64,000 bases of DNA from Diaphorobacter caeni (GTDB lineage: Bacteria > Pseudomonadota > Gammaproteobacteria > Burkholderiales > Burkholderiaceae_C), in NCBI RefSeq assembly GCF_015354245.1, contig NZ_JADKYZ010000013.1, positions 45,429 through 109,428 of the forward strand, read 5' to 3'. Under the pieces are notes generated by a model. The model ran no database searches, was not told the origin of the DNA, and saw only the letters and a program-made list of their open reading frames with translations. Position 1 is the stretch's first letter, and the number at the start of each line of letters is the position of its first letter. Both the position numbers and the translations under genes were made by a program. Positions 38,407 to 46,708 of the stretch are shown here, piece by piece.

Positions 38407-39381
38407 TCAGGTCGCTTCCCGCTTGCGCCCGAAGATCGAAAAGCGCTGCCGCAAACTGGAGAGGCTCTGCATCACGCTGCTCACCAGAGAGGCGTCCGAA
38501 CTCGCCGTCTTGTCTTCAGCCACCCGATGGCGATTGACCAGTGCCGGATTGGCACGGTAGTTGAAATGCGCCTTCATGGCGGCAGCCACTGCCAGCTGAA
38601 AGGAACTCTTGCGCAGCGGCTTGGTTGCAAAGCGGAAGATCTGCGCTTTGTTGATCATGCGGATGACGAGATCCGCATCCCCCGCCCGACTGAGCAGCAC
38701 GGTCGTGATCATCGGATGGTGCTGCTTGAGCAGATGCAGGAAGCTGCCCATGTCGCTGCGGCCCACGCGCGCCTCCGAGACGATGACGCCCACATCATTG
38801 TTGGACAGCGCATCGAGCGCATCGCTGATGGAGGTGGCCAGAATGCAGCTCTGGTCGCTCGACAGCACCTGAGACATGGCCTGAAGCTCTGCCACGTTCG
38901 TGTCAATCAACAGCACCTTAGGCGGATTTTCCTTGACGCTGGCAATCAACTGCCTGGTCGCCAATGCGGCTTCGGTGTGGCTCGCCTGGCGTGCGGCGCT
39001 GCCGGCGGCGCAGGCATCGGCCATGATCTGCTGAATTTCCTCGTGATCCCAGGGCTTGTTGATGAAGCGAAAGACTTCGCCCTCGTTCACGCAGCCCACA
39101 ATGGCCGCGAGATCGGAGTACCCCGTCAGAAGCAGGCGCATGGTGTTGGGGGAGAGCTGTCGGGCTTTCTCCAGCAGCTCCACACCCAGCATGCCCGGCA
39201 TGCCCGGCATGCGTTGATCGCTGACCAGCACATCGATCGGCGTGCTCGACAGAATCTGCAGCGCCTCTTCGCCCGACGTCGCCGTGTGCACGTTGTAGGC
39301 GTTTCTGAAGATCATGCGCAGTTGATTCACGATGCGCTCTTCGTCATCCACGAAAAGAATGGAAGGGATGTGGGGTGGCAT
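38407..39381 (-). CDS. Response regulator with two receiver domains, the second degenerate
   Basis: A 324-residue protein. Receiver 1 (about 6-125) has the acidic pair in FVDDEERI, phospho-acceptor Asp in VSDQRMPG and the conserved Lys in NKPW, as in RpfG-like regulators. Receiver 2 (about 155-275) has LLIDTN, but the phospho-acceptor place reads VSEARVG, with Glu instead of Asp, and a Lys in ATKPL. A C-terminal tail without a known output domain follows. GAGGAG stands before the ATG at 39381, deciding the start over an upstream codon. It is the last gene of the peroxidase/kinase row and the likely partner of the kinase 42 bases upstream. Confidence 0.85.
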   Translation of the reverse strand: MPPHIPSILFVDDEERIVNQLRMIFRNAYNVHTATSGEEALQILSSTPIDVLVSDQRMPGMPGMLGVELLEKARQLSPNTMRLLLTGYSDLAAIVGCVNEGEVFRFINKPWDHEEIQQIMADACAAGSAARQASHTEAALATRQLIASVKENPPKVLLIDTNVAELQAMSQVLSSDQSCILATSISDALDALSNNDVGVIVSEARVGRSDMGSFLHLLKQHHPMITTVLLSRAGDADLVIRMINKAQIFRFATKPLRKSSFQLAVAAAMKAHFNYRANPALVNRHRVAEDKTASSDASLVSSVMQSLSSLRQRFSIFGRKREAT

Positions 39382-39423
39382 TGGCTTCTCCTCTTTTGAT
39401 TTGTTGACTGGCTGCATCACGGA

Positions 39424-41274
39424 TCAATCCGCAAACAAGGCTTCGCTGGACTCTGCGATCAGTTCATCGGCATCCGACGGGTCGCTCTTTGGGTTCTGCA
39501 GTGGCAGAAGAATGGTGAACGCCGTACCCACATCGGGCACCGACTCGACCAGAATGGATCCCCCATGCTCGTGAATGATCTTGTACGAGATGGACAGCCC
39601 CATGCCCGTACCTTCGCCGATCGGCTTGGAGGTGTAGAACGGATCGAAGATATGCGGCAGGACGCTTTCTGGAATGCCCGTGCCGTTGTCCTGAATCTCC
39701 ACCTGCACCTGATCGCCTTCCGGGCTCACGCTGGTGCGCAGTGTCACGATGTTCGGACCGTCACGCTCGGGCATCGCCTGCACCGCGTTGGTGATGATGT
39801 TCAGGAACACCTGATTGACCTGCGAAGGCGAGCCGGAAATGTCGGGAACATCGGCGAACTCCTTGCGGATTTCGACCTTGTTCTTGAGCACGTTGCGCGC
39901 AAGCAGCAAGGTACTTTCCAGCCCTTCCTCCACCGAAAAGTTTGTGACTTTCTCGCGGTCCAGACGACTGAAGTTCTTCAGGTTGAGCACGATCTCCGAA
40001 ATCTGATCGATGCCATGAATCCCGTCGCTGAGCAAGGTATCCACTTCGCGCAGCACGCCATGGTTCACCACGTCGCTCGCAGCCGATTCAAACTTGCTGA
40101 AATGGACTTTGAGCACATCGTTGTCCCGCTTCGGCTCGCGCATGGCTTTGGCAAAACCGAGTCCCTCGATGGCCAGCGTGTCGAACGGATTGAGCTGATC
40201 GCGCACCACGTTGAACGTACTGCGGATGTAGGCCAGCGGCGTGTTGATCTCGTGCGCGATGCCCGCCACCATCTGACCCAACGCCGACATTTTTTCGGAT
40301 TGCACCAGCCGCACGTGCGACTCACGCAATTCAAAGTTCGCGTTTTCCAGCGTCTTGTTGGTTTCGCTGAGGCTGTCGTTGGCCTTGTTGAGCAACTGAA
40401 AGCTGCGGAACAGCTTCCAGCCCACCCAGGCCAGCAGGCACAGAAGGAATGCGGAATAGATCACCAGCGCGCGTTGATACAGTTGCAGGTGCGTCAGCAG
40501 CTTGTCGTTCTCCATCGTGTGCGCATCCGACAGCTCATCCAGAGTCTGGGCTGTTGGCAGAGCGCTGAGTTCGGCAAGCAGACTTGCGCCACGGTCCTGC
40601 TGTCGCACCAGCGTGTTCACGTGAGCGACGAAGATGCCAGCCAGATCCCGCACTGACGCATCCGCGCTGGCGGTAAAGCTGCGCAACGCATCGGCATCGC
40701 CCGCGATGCGATCGTTCAGCGCCGCTTCCGGATTCTGGGTATAGCCAATCGCATTGGCGAGCATGTCATTGGTCAGCCGCTCCAGGGTCTGCCGATCGCC
40801 CGCCGGCATCGAACTGCTCCGCGTGGCTTCCACCAGCTCGGCGGCCGCCACCGGCAGAAAGCGCGACGAGTTGCGCAGAATGGCGTTCTGCGACTTGAAC
40901 TGCTCGGTCGCCGCGATCTTTTCGTCCATCAACCGTTGGAATCGCTCCAGAATCGGCTTCATGGCCGAAATGCTGTCGCTGTGCCCCAGCCAATACTTGG
41001 TGGTCGTGTCCGAGAGCTGATGGCCCAAGCGCGAGATCAGTGGCAGCGGGCTGGCCACCTGATCGTAGTTGGTGGACAGTCCCGTCTTGGCGCGCAGCAC
41101 GTCGACGTTCCATTCCGCATCAACCTGTTTGAGTTCCCGCAGCGTGTTGACGATCTCATTGCTGATGTTGAAGTTGATCGAGCGGGTTTGCAAAATCAGG
41201 AATGCCAAAACCGCGATCAGGACCACCGCTGCAGCACCGATCAAACGCAACTGAAAGTTCTTGCTGTTGAACAT
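39424..41274 (-). CDS. Membrane sensor histidine kinase with all-helical (DAHL-like) periplasmic domain
   Basis: A 616-residue kinase. One helix (about 10-30) and a second (about 268-290) flank a periplasmic, all-helical domain of about 235 residues resembling the DAHL domain. A coiled coil with LRESHVRLVQSEKMSALGQM in part leads to the H-box GIAHEINTPLAY (His near 341), and the N, G1, F and G2 boxes follow (NAVQAMPER, DNGTGIPE, FDPFYTSK, GTGMGLSIS). It should phosphorylate the neighbouring two-receiver protein. It starts 23 bases after the cytochrome c peroxidase stop. Confidence 0.9.
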   Translation of the reverse strand: MFNSKNFQLRLIGAAAVVLIAVLAFLILQTRSINFNISNEIVNTLRELKQVDAEWNVDVLRAKTGLSTNYDQVASPLPLISRLGHQLSDTTTKYWLGHSDSISAMKPILERFQRLMDEKIAATEQFKSQNAILRNSSRFLPVAAAELVEATRSSSMPAGDRQTLERLTNDMLANAIGYTQNPEAALNDRIAGDADALRSFTASADASVRDLAGIFVAHVNTLVRQQDRGASLLAELSALPTAQTLDELSDAHTMENDKLLTHLQLYQRALVIYSAFLLCLLAWVGWKLFRSFQLLNKANDSLSETNKTLENANFELRESHVRLVQSEKMSALGQMVAGIAHEINTPLAYIRSTFNVVRDQLNPFDTLAIEGLGFAKAMREPKRDNDVLKVHFSKFESAASDVVNHGVLREVDTLLSDGIHGIDQISEIVLNLKNFSRLDREKVTNFSVEEGLESTLLLARNVLKNKVEIRKEFADVPDISGSPSQVNQVFLNIITNAVQAMPERDGPNIVTLRTSVSPEGDQVQVEIQDNGTGIPESVLPHIFDPFYTSKPIGEGTGMGLSISYKIIHEHGGSILVESVPDVGTAFTILLPLQNPKSDPSDADELIAESSEALFAD

Positions 41275-41297
41275 ACGGCCTCTCTTTCAATCCTGGG

Positions 41298-42332
41298 TCA
41301 ATCGAGGCTTTGCGCGCTGGCAAGGGGCTTGCCATCGAGTTCGCCGGTAAGGGTGTGCAGAAACTTCACGATCAGCTTCTTGTCCTCAGCCGATGCCTGA
41401 CGCCCCAGCTGGTACTGAAACATCACGTCCACCGCATCACCAAGCGTCTTGGCCGAGCCATCATGGAAATAGGGTGCTGTCAGCGCCACGTTGCGCAGAC
41501 TGGGAACCTTGAAAGAGTATTTGTCGCTCTCTTTTTTCGTGACATTGAAGCGACCCAGATCCGACGCCGTGGGATTGCCGCGCTTGCCGAAATAGTCACC
41601 CATCACGCCGAAGGTCTGGAACATGTTTCCACCCACGTTCACACCCTGATGGCAGGCCACGCAGCCGTAGGATTTGAAAAGCTGATAACCACGCAGCTCA
41701 TCGGTGGTGAGGGCCGCTTTCTCCCCGCGCAGATGGCGGTCGAATCTGGCGTTGGGCGTCACCAGCGTCTTTTGAAAGCTCGCCAATGCGTCAGCGATGT
41801 TCCGTGCGGTGACGCCGTCGGGATAGATCTTCTTGAACTCGCCCGCAGTGGCTCCGTCCTGGCCGAGCTTGCGGATCACCTCCGCCCATGTGGAGTCCAT
41901 TTCGTTCGCGTCATGGATAGGTCCTGAAACCTGCTCCTCCAACGACGCTGCGCGCCCATCCCAGAACTGGCGGAAGTTGAAGCCGCTGTTCAACACGGTC
42001 GGCGTATTGACCTTGCCCAATCGCCCCTGCACCCCCTTCGAGATCGGCAAGATATCGCCGCCGCCCTTGGGAAGGTTGTGGCAACTGGCGCAGGACACGG
42101 AGTTGCTCCCCGACAGCCTCACGTCATTGAACAGCTTCTTGCCCAATGCAACCTTGCTGGCATCTTCCTTGTGGCCCAAAGGAAGCGGCAAGATCGGCTC
42201 GTTGAGAGCTGCCGGCTTCTGCGTCTGGGCACTGGCGCCCGTGGCCACCGCCAACGCAGCCAACCCGCAAATCCTGATCATCTGTCCCGCACGTCCCCCA
42301 ACCGGACGTACCAATGCTCGGAAAAATGGCAT
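41298..42332 (-). CDS. Periplasmic diheme cytochrome c peroxidase family protein
   Basis: A 344-residue protein with a signal peptide (cleaved near GASAQ, 33-36) and two heme c sites, CASCH (81-85) and CVACH (near 222). This is the bacterial CcpA/MauG-like arrangement. Between them lie the GKVNTPTVLNSGFNFRQFWDGR stretch (in part) and the Pro/Met-rich loop typical of peroxidases. They reduce H2O2 in the periplasm. GGAGGGGGAG stands just before the ATG at 42332, deciding that start over an upstream ATG. It heads a row with a kinase and response regulator on the same strand. Confidence 0.9.
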   Translation of the reverse strand: MPFFRALVRPVGGRAGQMIRICGLAALAVATGASAQTQKPAALNEPILPLPLGHKEDASKVALGKKLFNDVRLSGSNSVSCASCHNLPKGGGDILPISKGVQGRLGKVNTPTVLNSGFNFRQFWDGRAASLEEQVSGPIHDANEMDSTWAEVIRKLGQDGATAGEFKKIYPDGVTARNIADALASFQKTLVTPNARFDRHLRGEKAALTTDELRGYQLFKSYGCVACHQGVNVGGNMFQTFGVMGDYFGKRGNPTASDLGRFNVTKKESDKYSFKVPSLRNVALTAPYFHDGSAKTLGDAVDVMFQYQLGRQASAEDKKLIVKFLHTLTGELDGKPLASAQSLD

Positions 42333-42778
42333 CGTCTCCCCCTCCATAGGCAACTTCGTGGCTGCCTTACGTGTTTCGATATCTATTGCATTCGGTGCTC
42401 AGGATTCGCCGCTTCACGCGCCAGAACACCTGCAAACGCTTTTGACTTTCAACAATTTCTGCTCAAACCACCTTCTTCGGGCCCATCGCCATCGTATTGA
42501 GTGATTCAATCGAAAGTTTTTTGTCTTGAGTCGTTATCTATAGTATCGAAATGATGCAGAGACCGAAAGCCTTTCACAATGAACGATTGTGAACCGTAAT
42601 ATTTTGGCTATTAAAAGGCCTAAATACGCCCAAAACCAAGGGTAAACACGGGAAGGCAGCGTGCTTTGGCGTTCCGTTGTCGACTTGGGAAACGATGGCC
42701 AGAAGAGATGACAACGCGAAGTCGCAACAAGAAACCCGGCACATATCCGCCGGAATTTCATATCAGGCCCAGAACGAC

Positions 42779-42810
42779 AAAAGCCCGTTCAATTGCTTGA
42801 ACGGGCTTTT
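42779..42810 (-). terminator. Terminator of tRNA-Phe
   Basis: 14-bp perfect stem AAAAGCCCGTTCAA / TTGAACGGGCTTTT around a TTGC/GCAA loop, ten bases after the tRNA 3' end on the minus strand, ending in TTTT. The 446-base gap between it and the peroxidase start (42333-42778) is AT-rich in places but shows no feature I can name. Confidence 0.9.
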
Positions 42811-42820
42811 GAGAATCAAG

Positions 42821-42896
42821 TGGTGGCCTGGCGCGGAATCGAACCACGGACACGCGGATTTTCAATCCGCTGCTCTACCAACTGAGCTACCGGGCC
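42821..42896 (-). tRNA. tRNA-Phe (anticodon GAA)
   Basis: A 76-base cloverleaf with CCA encoded. The anticodon stem GCGGA/TCCGC encloses TTGAAAA, giving anticodon GAA. The D arm AGCTCAGTTGGTAGAGC and the T arm CGTGGTTCGATTCCGCG are normal. The acceptor stem GGCCCGG / CCAGGCC has one C-A mismatch at the fifth pair, unusual but possibly genuine. It is transcribed alone, with its own promoter and terminator. Confidence 0.95.
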
Positions 42897-42913
42897 ACTT
42901 GGGGAAGACTTGA

Positions 42914-42945
42914 ATTATATACAGATTTTTTAGCTCTTTTTGCAA
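42914..42945 (-). promoter_or_regulatory. Putative promoter of tRNA-Phe
   Basis: On the minus strand TTGCAA (42940-42945) is followed after 18 bases by TATATA or after 20 by TATAAT (42914-42919). The tRNA begins 17 bases downstream of the TATAAT. The spacing is slightly long for the best hexamer, so the exact -10 is uncertain. Confidence 0.6.
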
Positions 42946-42978
42946 ATCGCCGAAAAATTTCTGTTTTTTAATTCTTCG

Positions 42979-43710
42979 TCATCCTCGTTTGTTGCGGCCC
43001 AAGTCTACACCGAGTTGACGCAGCTTTCGGTAAAGGTGGGTGCGTTCGAGACCTGTTTTTTCAGCGACCCGGGTCATCGAGCCGCCTTCGCGGGCCAGAT
43101 GAAACTCGAAGTATGCTTTTTCGAATCCGTCGCGCGCTTCGCGCAGGGGTCGGTCGAGGTCAAAGCCCTGATGCGACATGGGGCCTTGGTCGATCTCCGC
43201 AACCATGGCGACCGCTGTGGCCGGAGCGCCGACGCCGCCATTGAGCACCTGAGGGCCATTTCCGCTGCCAGCGACTTTGGCTGCCGTGGCGCCGCCCTGA
43301 CCCACGGCACCCGCCGCCTGGGCCTGCGCATTGCTCCCGTTGCCGGTGCTGCGCGCCAGACCCTGCTCCACTGCCTTGAGCAGCTTCTGCATGGTGATGG
43401 GTTTTTCAAGGAACGAGAACGCACCGATGCGCGTGGCTTCCACTGCGGTGTCGATGGTGGCGTGACCGCTCATCATGATGACCGGCATGTTCAGCATGCC
43501 GGATGTTGCCCATTCCTTGAGCAACGAAACGCCGTCGGTATCGGGCATCCAGATGTCGAGCAACACCAGATCGTAGACATTGTCCAGACGTGCATTGCGA
43601 GCCTGGGTGGCGTTCTCTGCGAGGTCCACGCTGTGACCCTCGTCGTTCAGGATTTCCGACAACAGATCCCGGATTCCCAGTTCGTCATCTACCACCAGAA
43701 TGTTTGCCAT
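42979..43710 (-). CDS. NtrX-like response regulator without AAA+ domain (receiver + Fis-type HTH)
   Basis: A 243-residue regulator. Receiver domain 1-120 with acidic pair in VVDDE, phospho-Asp52 in LLDIWMPD and Lys103 in EKPI. A Gly/Ala/Gln-rich linker (about 124-160) leads to a C-terminal Fis-like HTH (about 205-240: SMTRVAEKTGLERTHLYRKLR in part). The sigma-54-interacting AAA+ domain of typical NtrX is missing, with no trace of its motifs. It would therefore bind DNA without sigma-54 activation. It follows the NtrY-like kinase by 40 bases. Confidence 0.88.
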   Translation of the reverse strand: MANILVVDDELGIRDLLSEILNDEGHSVDLAENATQARNARLDNVYDLVLLDIWMPDTDGVSLLKEWATSGMLNMPVIMMSGHATIDTAVEATRIGAFSFLEKPITMQKLLKAVEQGLARSTGNGSNAQAQAAGAVGQGGATAAKVAGSGNGPQVLNGGVGAPATAVAMVAEIDQGPMSHQGFDLDRPLREARDGFEKAYFEFHLAREGGSMTRVAEKTGLERTHLYRKLRQLGVDLGRNKRG

Positions 43711-43750
43711 GTGTTTTGATACACCCTTATTGCACGATATGCGCGTGTTG

Positions 43751-46045
43751 TTAAAGTGCTGAAGCGATGTCCGAAGGGAATGATAGCGACACTTGTGCCC
43801 CTTTCACCACATCGTTTTCCACACGATTGACCAAATCGACACGTGCGCCGTGTTCATCTGCTATTTTTTTCACCACCGCGAGCCCCAATCCCGTGCCGCG
43901 CGGCTTAGTCGTAACGTAAGGCTCGAATGCCCGTTGCAGTATATGCGCGGGAAAGCCTGGCCCCGAGTCTGACACAGTAAGGCGCACACGATTGGACGCA
44001 TCGCTCAAAACCGTGCTGATTCGCACCGGCCGCGCGGGCTCTGCGCTTTGCTCCGCCGCCTGCTGGGTGGCGTCCTGGGCATTTTGTAAAAGATTATGTA
44101 TGACCTGCCGAAGCTGCTGCGCATCGCCGTTGATGTGCGGATTGCGGGCATCCAGTTCGGCCTCGACGGCCACCGAAGCGTTTTCCGAACCGTAGAGATG
44201 CAGCACGTCATTGACCAGCGCGTTGAGGTCGAGTGAGTGCAATTCGGCTGCGGGCAGACGTGCATAGTCGCGGAACTCGTTGACCAGACGTTTCATCGCG
44301 TCGACCTGCTCGACGATGGTCTTGACCGACTTGTCGAGCACCGCCTGTTCGGCGGGCGCCACCTTGCCGTCGAGCTTCATCGCCAGACGCTCGGCCGACA
44401 GCTGGATGGGCGTGAGCGGGTTCTTGATCTCGTGCGCCAGGCGCCGTGCCACCTCGCCCCATGCCTGGGCGCGCTGTGCGGAGACGATTTCCGAGATGTC
44501 GTCGAACACCAGCAGCCGTGCGCCTTCGGGCAGCTCGGCGCCGCGTGCGACCAGGCTGGTGCCCTGCTCGCCCACGCCCGACGGCGGCGCATCGAGCTCG
44601 AAGGGATGCTGCCAATGGTCGAGCCCGTGATGCGTGCGCTCGCGATGGAATTCGTCGAAATGGCCTTGCACGGCCGACGCGAATTCGGCGAGTCCGGGGA
44701 CATCGGCCAGCGGCTTGCCTTCAAACGCGGCCATGGGCGCGCGCAGGATGCGCGTGGCTCCGGGGTTGGACGAGAGGATCGTGCCCGCCACATCGAGCAC
44801 GATGACACCGGCGGTAAGGTTGTCCTGAATGGTCTGCAGATTGGCGCGTGCGGCGTCAACCTCGCCCATGCTTCGCTCCACGGCCGCACGGGCATCGGCG
44901 AGCTGCTGGGTCATCGTGGCGAATGAACGAGTGAGCCCACCGAGTTCGTCATTGCTCTGAATCACCGCCTTGGGACTCAGATTCCCCGCCGCCACCTCGC
45001 GCACCCCGTCGGCGAGCAGCAGCAGCGGCCGCACCAGCTGATTGCCCAGCAGCACCGCCAGCAGCACCGCGCCGAACACTGCAAGAAAAAGACTCAGCGT
45101 GAGCGTGCCGATGTACATGCGCCTGAGGCCCCCACGGGCGAGCGCGCGTTCCTGATACTCGCGATTGGCTTCCTGCACCGCGATGGCGTTGGCCACGAGC
45201 GCGGGCGGCAGCGAGACCGTGGCCTGCAGAAAGCGCGGCTCGACCAGCAGGCCGAGCGTGGGGCTGCTGACCAGCGCCAGCGCCTTCACCCGCACGTTGT
45301 CTTCGGCCTTCGCGGTGGTGATGTCGTCCAGTCCCTCGATCTGGAACGTCATCCGATCCTGCCGCGCGGTGCGCAGCTGCTGCGGCGTGGGTCGATCCGG
45401 ATTCAGCGAAAAGCGCGACTGTCCGGCGCTCGCCACCGGCTGGCCGGAAGCGTTCCAGAGCACGATGTCGGACGCGCCGAGCTGATCCTTGATGCGGTCG
45501 AGCACCAGCCCCGCTGCGGCATCGGGCACCTGCGCGAGCTGGGTGCTGGATTCACGGGTCTTGGAGGCGATGTCCGCGCCCATGGTGTCCAGCGTCACCC
45601 GCGCGAGACTCACGCCCGACGAGAGCGCGCCTTCGACGCGCACATCGAACCAGCTCTCGATGGACCGCGAGACGAACTGGTAGGACACCACATAGATCAA
45701 CAGTCCCGGAATCACGCCGACGACGCCGAAGATGCCCGCGAGCTTCATCAACAGTCGACTTCCGAAGCGCCCCCGCTTGAGCCGCATCGCCAGCCGCAAC
45801 GCACCCCACGCCAGCACCGCGAGCAGCAGCACGGCGACGAGCACGTTCACGCCCATCAGCCAGGCGAAATTGCGCTCGTAGAGGTCGCGGTTGTTGGTGG
45901 CCTGCGTGAGCAGGAACAGCAGCACGAGTCCGATCGCGCACATCAGCGCAGCGCCGACTCCGAGCGCCCAGCGCACGGTGCGACGACGCGTTTCCTGCTT
46001 GCGGGCAGCCTCGGAGATCGGGACGGGCTGCTGTGGTGCGTTCAC
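43751..46045 (-). CDS. NtrY-like membrane sensor histidine kinase
   Basis: A 764-residue kinase. N-terminal helices at about 27-47, 62-82 and 95-125 precede a long periplasmic part; another helix is near 318-340, then a HAMP domain, PAS-like domain and kinase core. H-box is RLAHEIKNPLTPIQ, with NLLQNAQDAT, DSGPGFPA and GTGLGLAVV boxes. The layout equals NtrY, partner of NtrX in nitrogen and redox signalling. It starts with GTG at 46045, overlapping the DUF4390 stop as GTGA. It is likely the kinase for the short NtrX-like regulator. Confidence 0.9.
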   Translation of the reverse strand: MNAPQQPVPISEAARKQETRRRTVRWALGVGAALMCAIGLVLLFLLTQATNNRDLYERNFAWLMGVNVLVAVLLLAVLAWGALRLAMRLKRGRFGSRLLMKLAGIFGVVGVIPGLLIYVVSYQFVSRSIESWFDVRVEGALSSGVSLARVTLDTMGADIASKTRESSTQLAQVPDAAAGLVLDRIKDQLGASDIVLWNASGQPVASAGQSRFSLNPDRPTPQQLRTARQDRMTFQIEGLDDITTAKAEDNVRVKALALVSSPTLGLLVEPRFLQATVSLPPALVANAIAVQEANREYQERALARGGLRRMYIGTLTLSLFLAVFGAVLLAVLLGNQLVRPLLLLADGVREVAAGNLSPKAVIQSNDELGGLTRSFATMTQQLADARAAVERSMGEVDAARANLQTIQDNLTAGVIVLDVAGTILSSNPGATRILRAPMAAFEGKPLADVPGLAEFASAVQGHFDEFHRERTHHGLDHWQHPFELDAPPSGVGEQGTSLVARGAELPEGARLLVFDDISEIVSAQRAQAWGEVARRLAHEIKNPLTPIQLSAERLAMKLDGKVAPAEQAVLDKSVKTIVEQVDAMKRLVNEFRDYARLPAAELHSLDLNALVNDVLHLYGSENASVAVEAELDARNPHINGDAQQLRQVIHNLLQNAQDATQQAAEQSAEPARPVRISTVLSDASNRVRLTVSDSGPGFPAHILQRAFEPYVTTKPRGTGLGLAVVKKIADEHGARVDLVNRVENDVVKGAQVSLSFPSDIASAL

Positions 46046-46689
46046 TTGCTTGTCTCCACGGTGCTGCTGGTGAGCAGCACGCTGCGCGAGAGCATCAGAC
46101 TCCAGCCGGTTCGGCCGACCGTGCTGAGCTGCAGCGGTCTCGGGAGCTGGGACATGTCGAGTCTGAAATTGAAGTGCAGGGTCTGCGTGCCGTTGTCTTC
46201 AAAGACATCGCCCTCTGCCACGTTCCAGCGCGCGATGCGCTGCATGATCGCCAGAGCGTCCCCCAGTTCATCGAAGTTCTGCCCCAGCGACACGCCGAGG
46301 CCCGTGTCGGAAAACGGGGTCGATGACTGGCTCAAACGCCAGCGGCGCGTGAGCGGCTGGTAGCTCAGGCGCATATGACGGGTAGCTCGCGCGACCACCT
46401 TGTCCGACCAGTACCAGCGCTCGCGCACGATCTGCGACTCCGCCACGAAGTACATGGCGATGCCTTTGTAGAGCGCGTCTTCGACCTGGTCGGGCAGTTC
46501 GAAACGCATGGTGGTCGAGAGCAGCAGGCCGTCCGTGGTCTGCTGGAGCTTGAAGTCGGTGATCTCGCTGCGGGAGTGCGACTGCTGGGCCAGGCTCTGC
46601 GCCGGAGCCAGTCCGCAGACCAGCGCGGCGACCAGCAGCGCGGAGCAGAACGCCGAACTCGGCGTCAAACGGGGCCACCACGCAATCAT
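46042..46689 (-). CDS. DUF4390 domain secreted protein
   Basis: A 215-residue protein with a signal peptide (about 1-35, ending near SLAQQ). The mature part is strand-rich, with EITDFKLQQTTDGLLLS, MRFELPDQVEDALYKG and YWSDKVVARATRHMRLSYQPL in parts, as in DUF4390. The domain is usually encoded between rsmB and ntrY in betaproteobacteria, as here, but its role is unknown. ATG 46689 (MIAWWPRL) lies 20 bases after the rsmB stop and gives the proper signal peptide; an upstream in-frame start would overlap rsmB. Confidence 0.82.
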   Translation of the reverse strand: MIAWWPRLTPSSAFCSALLVAALVCGLAPAQSLAQQSHSRSEITDFKLQQTTDGLLLSTTMRFELPDQVEDALYKGIAMYFVAESQIVRERWYWSDKVVARATRHMRLSYQPLTRRWRLSQSSTPFSDTGLGVSLGQNFDELGDALAIMQRIARWNVAEGDVFEDNGTQTLHFNFRLDMSQLPRPLQLSTVGRTGWSLMLSRSVLLTSSTVETSK

Positions 46690-46708
46690 CCTGCCGCGTG
46701 CAGTCCAC

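Noticed and set aside
42979..43710. NtrX-like gene as a frameshifted full-length NtrX
   Set aside because: No remnants of Walker or GAFTGA motifs are seen in any frame, and the linker joins the two domains smoothly.
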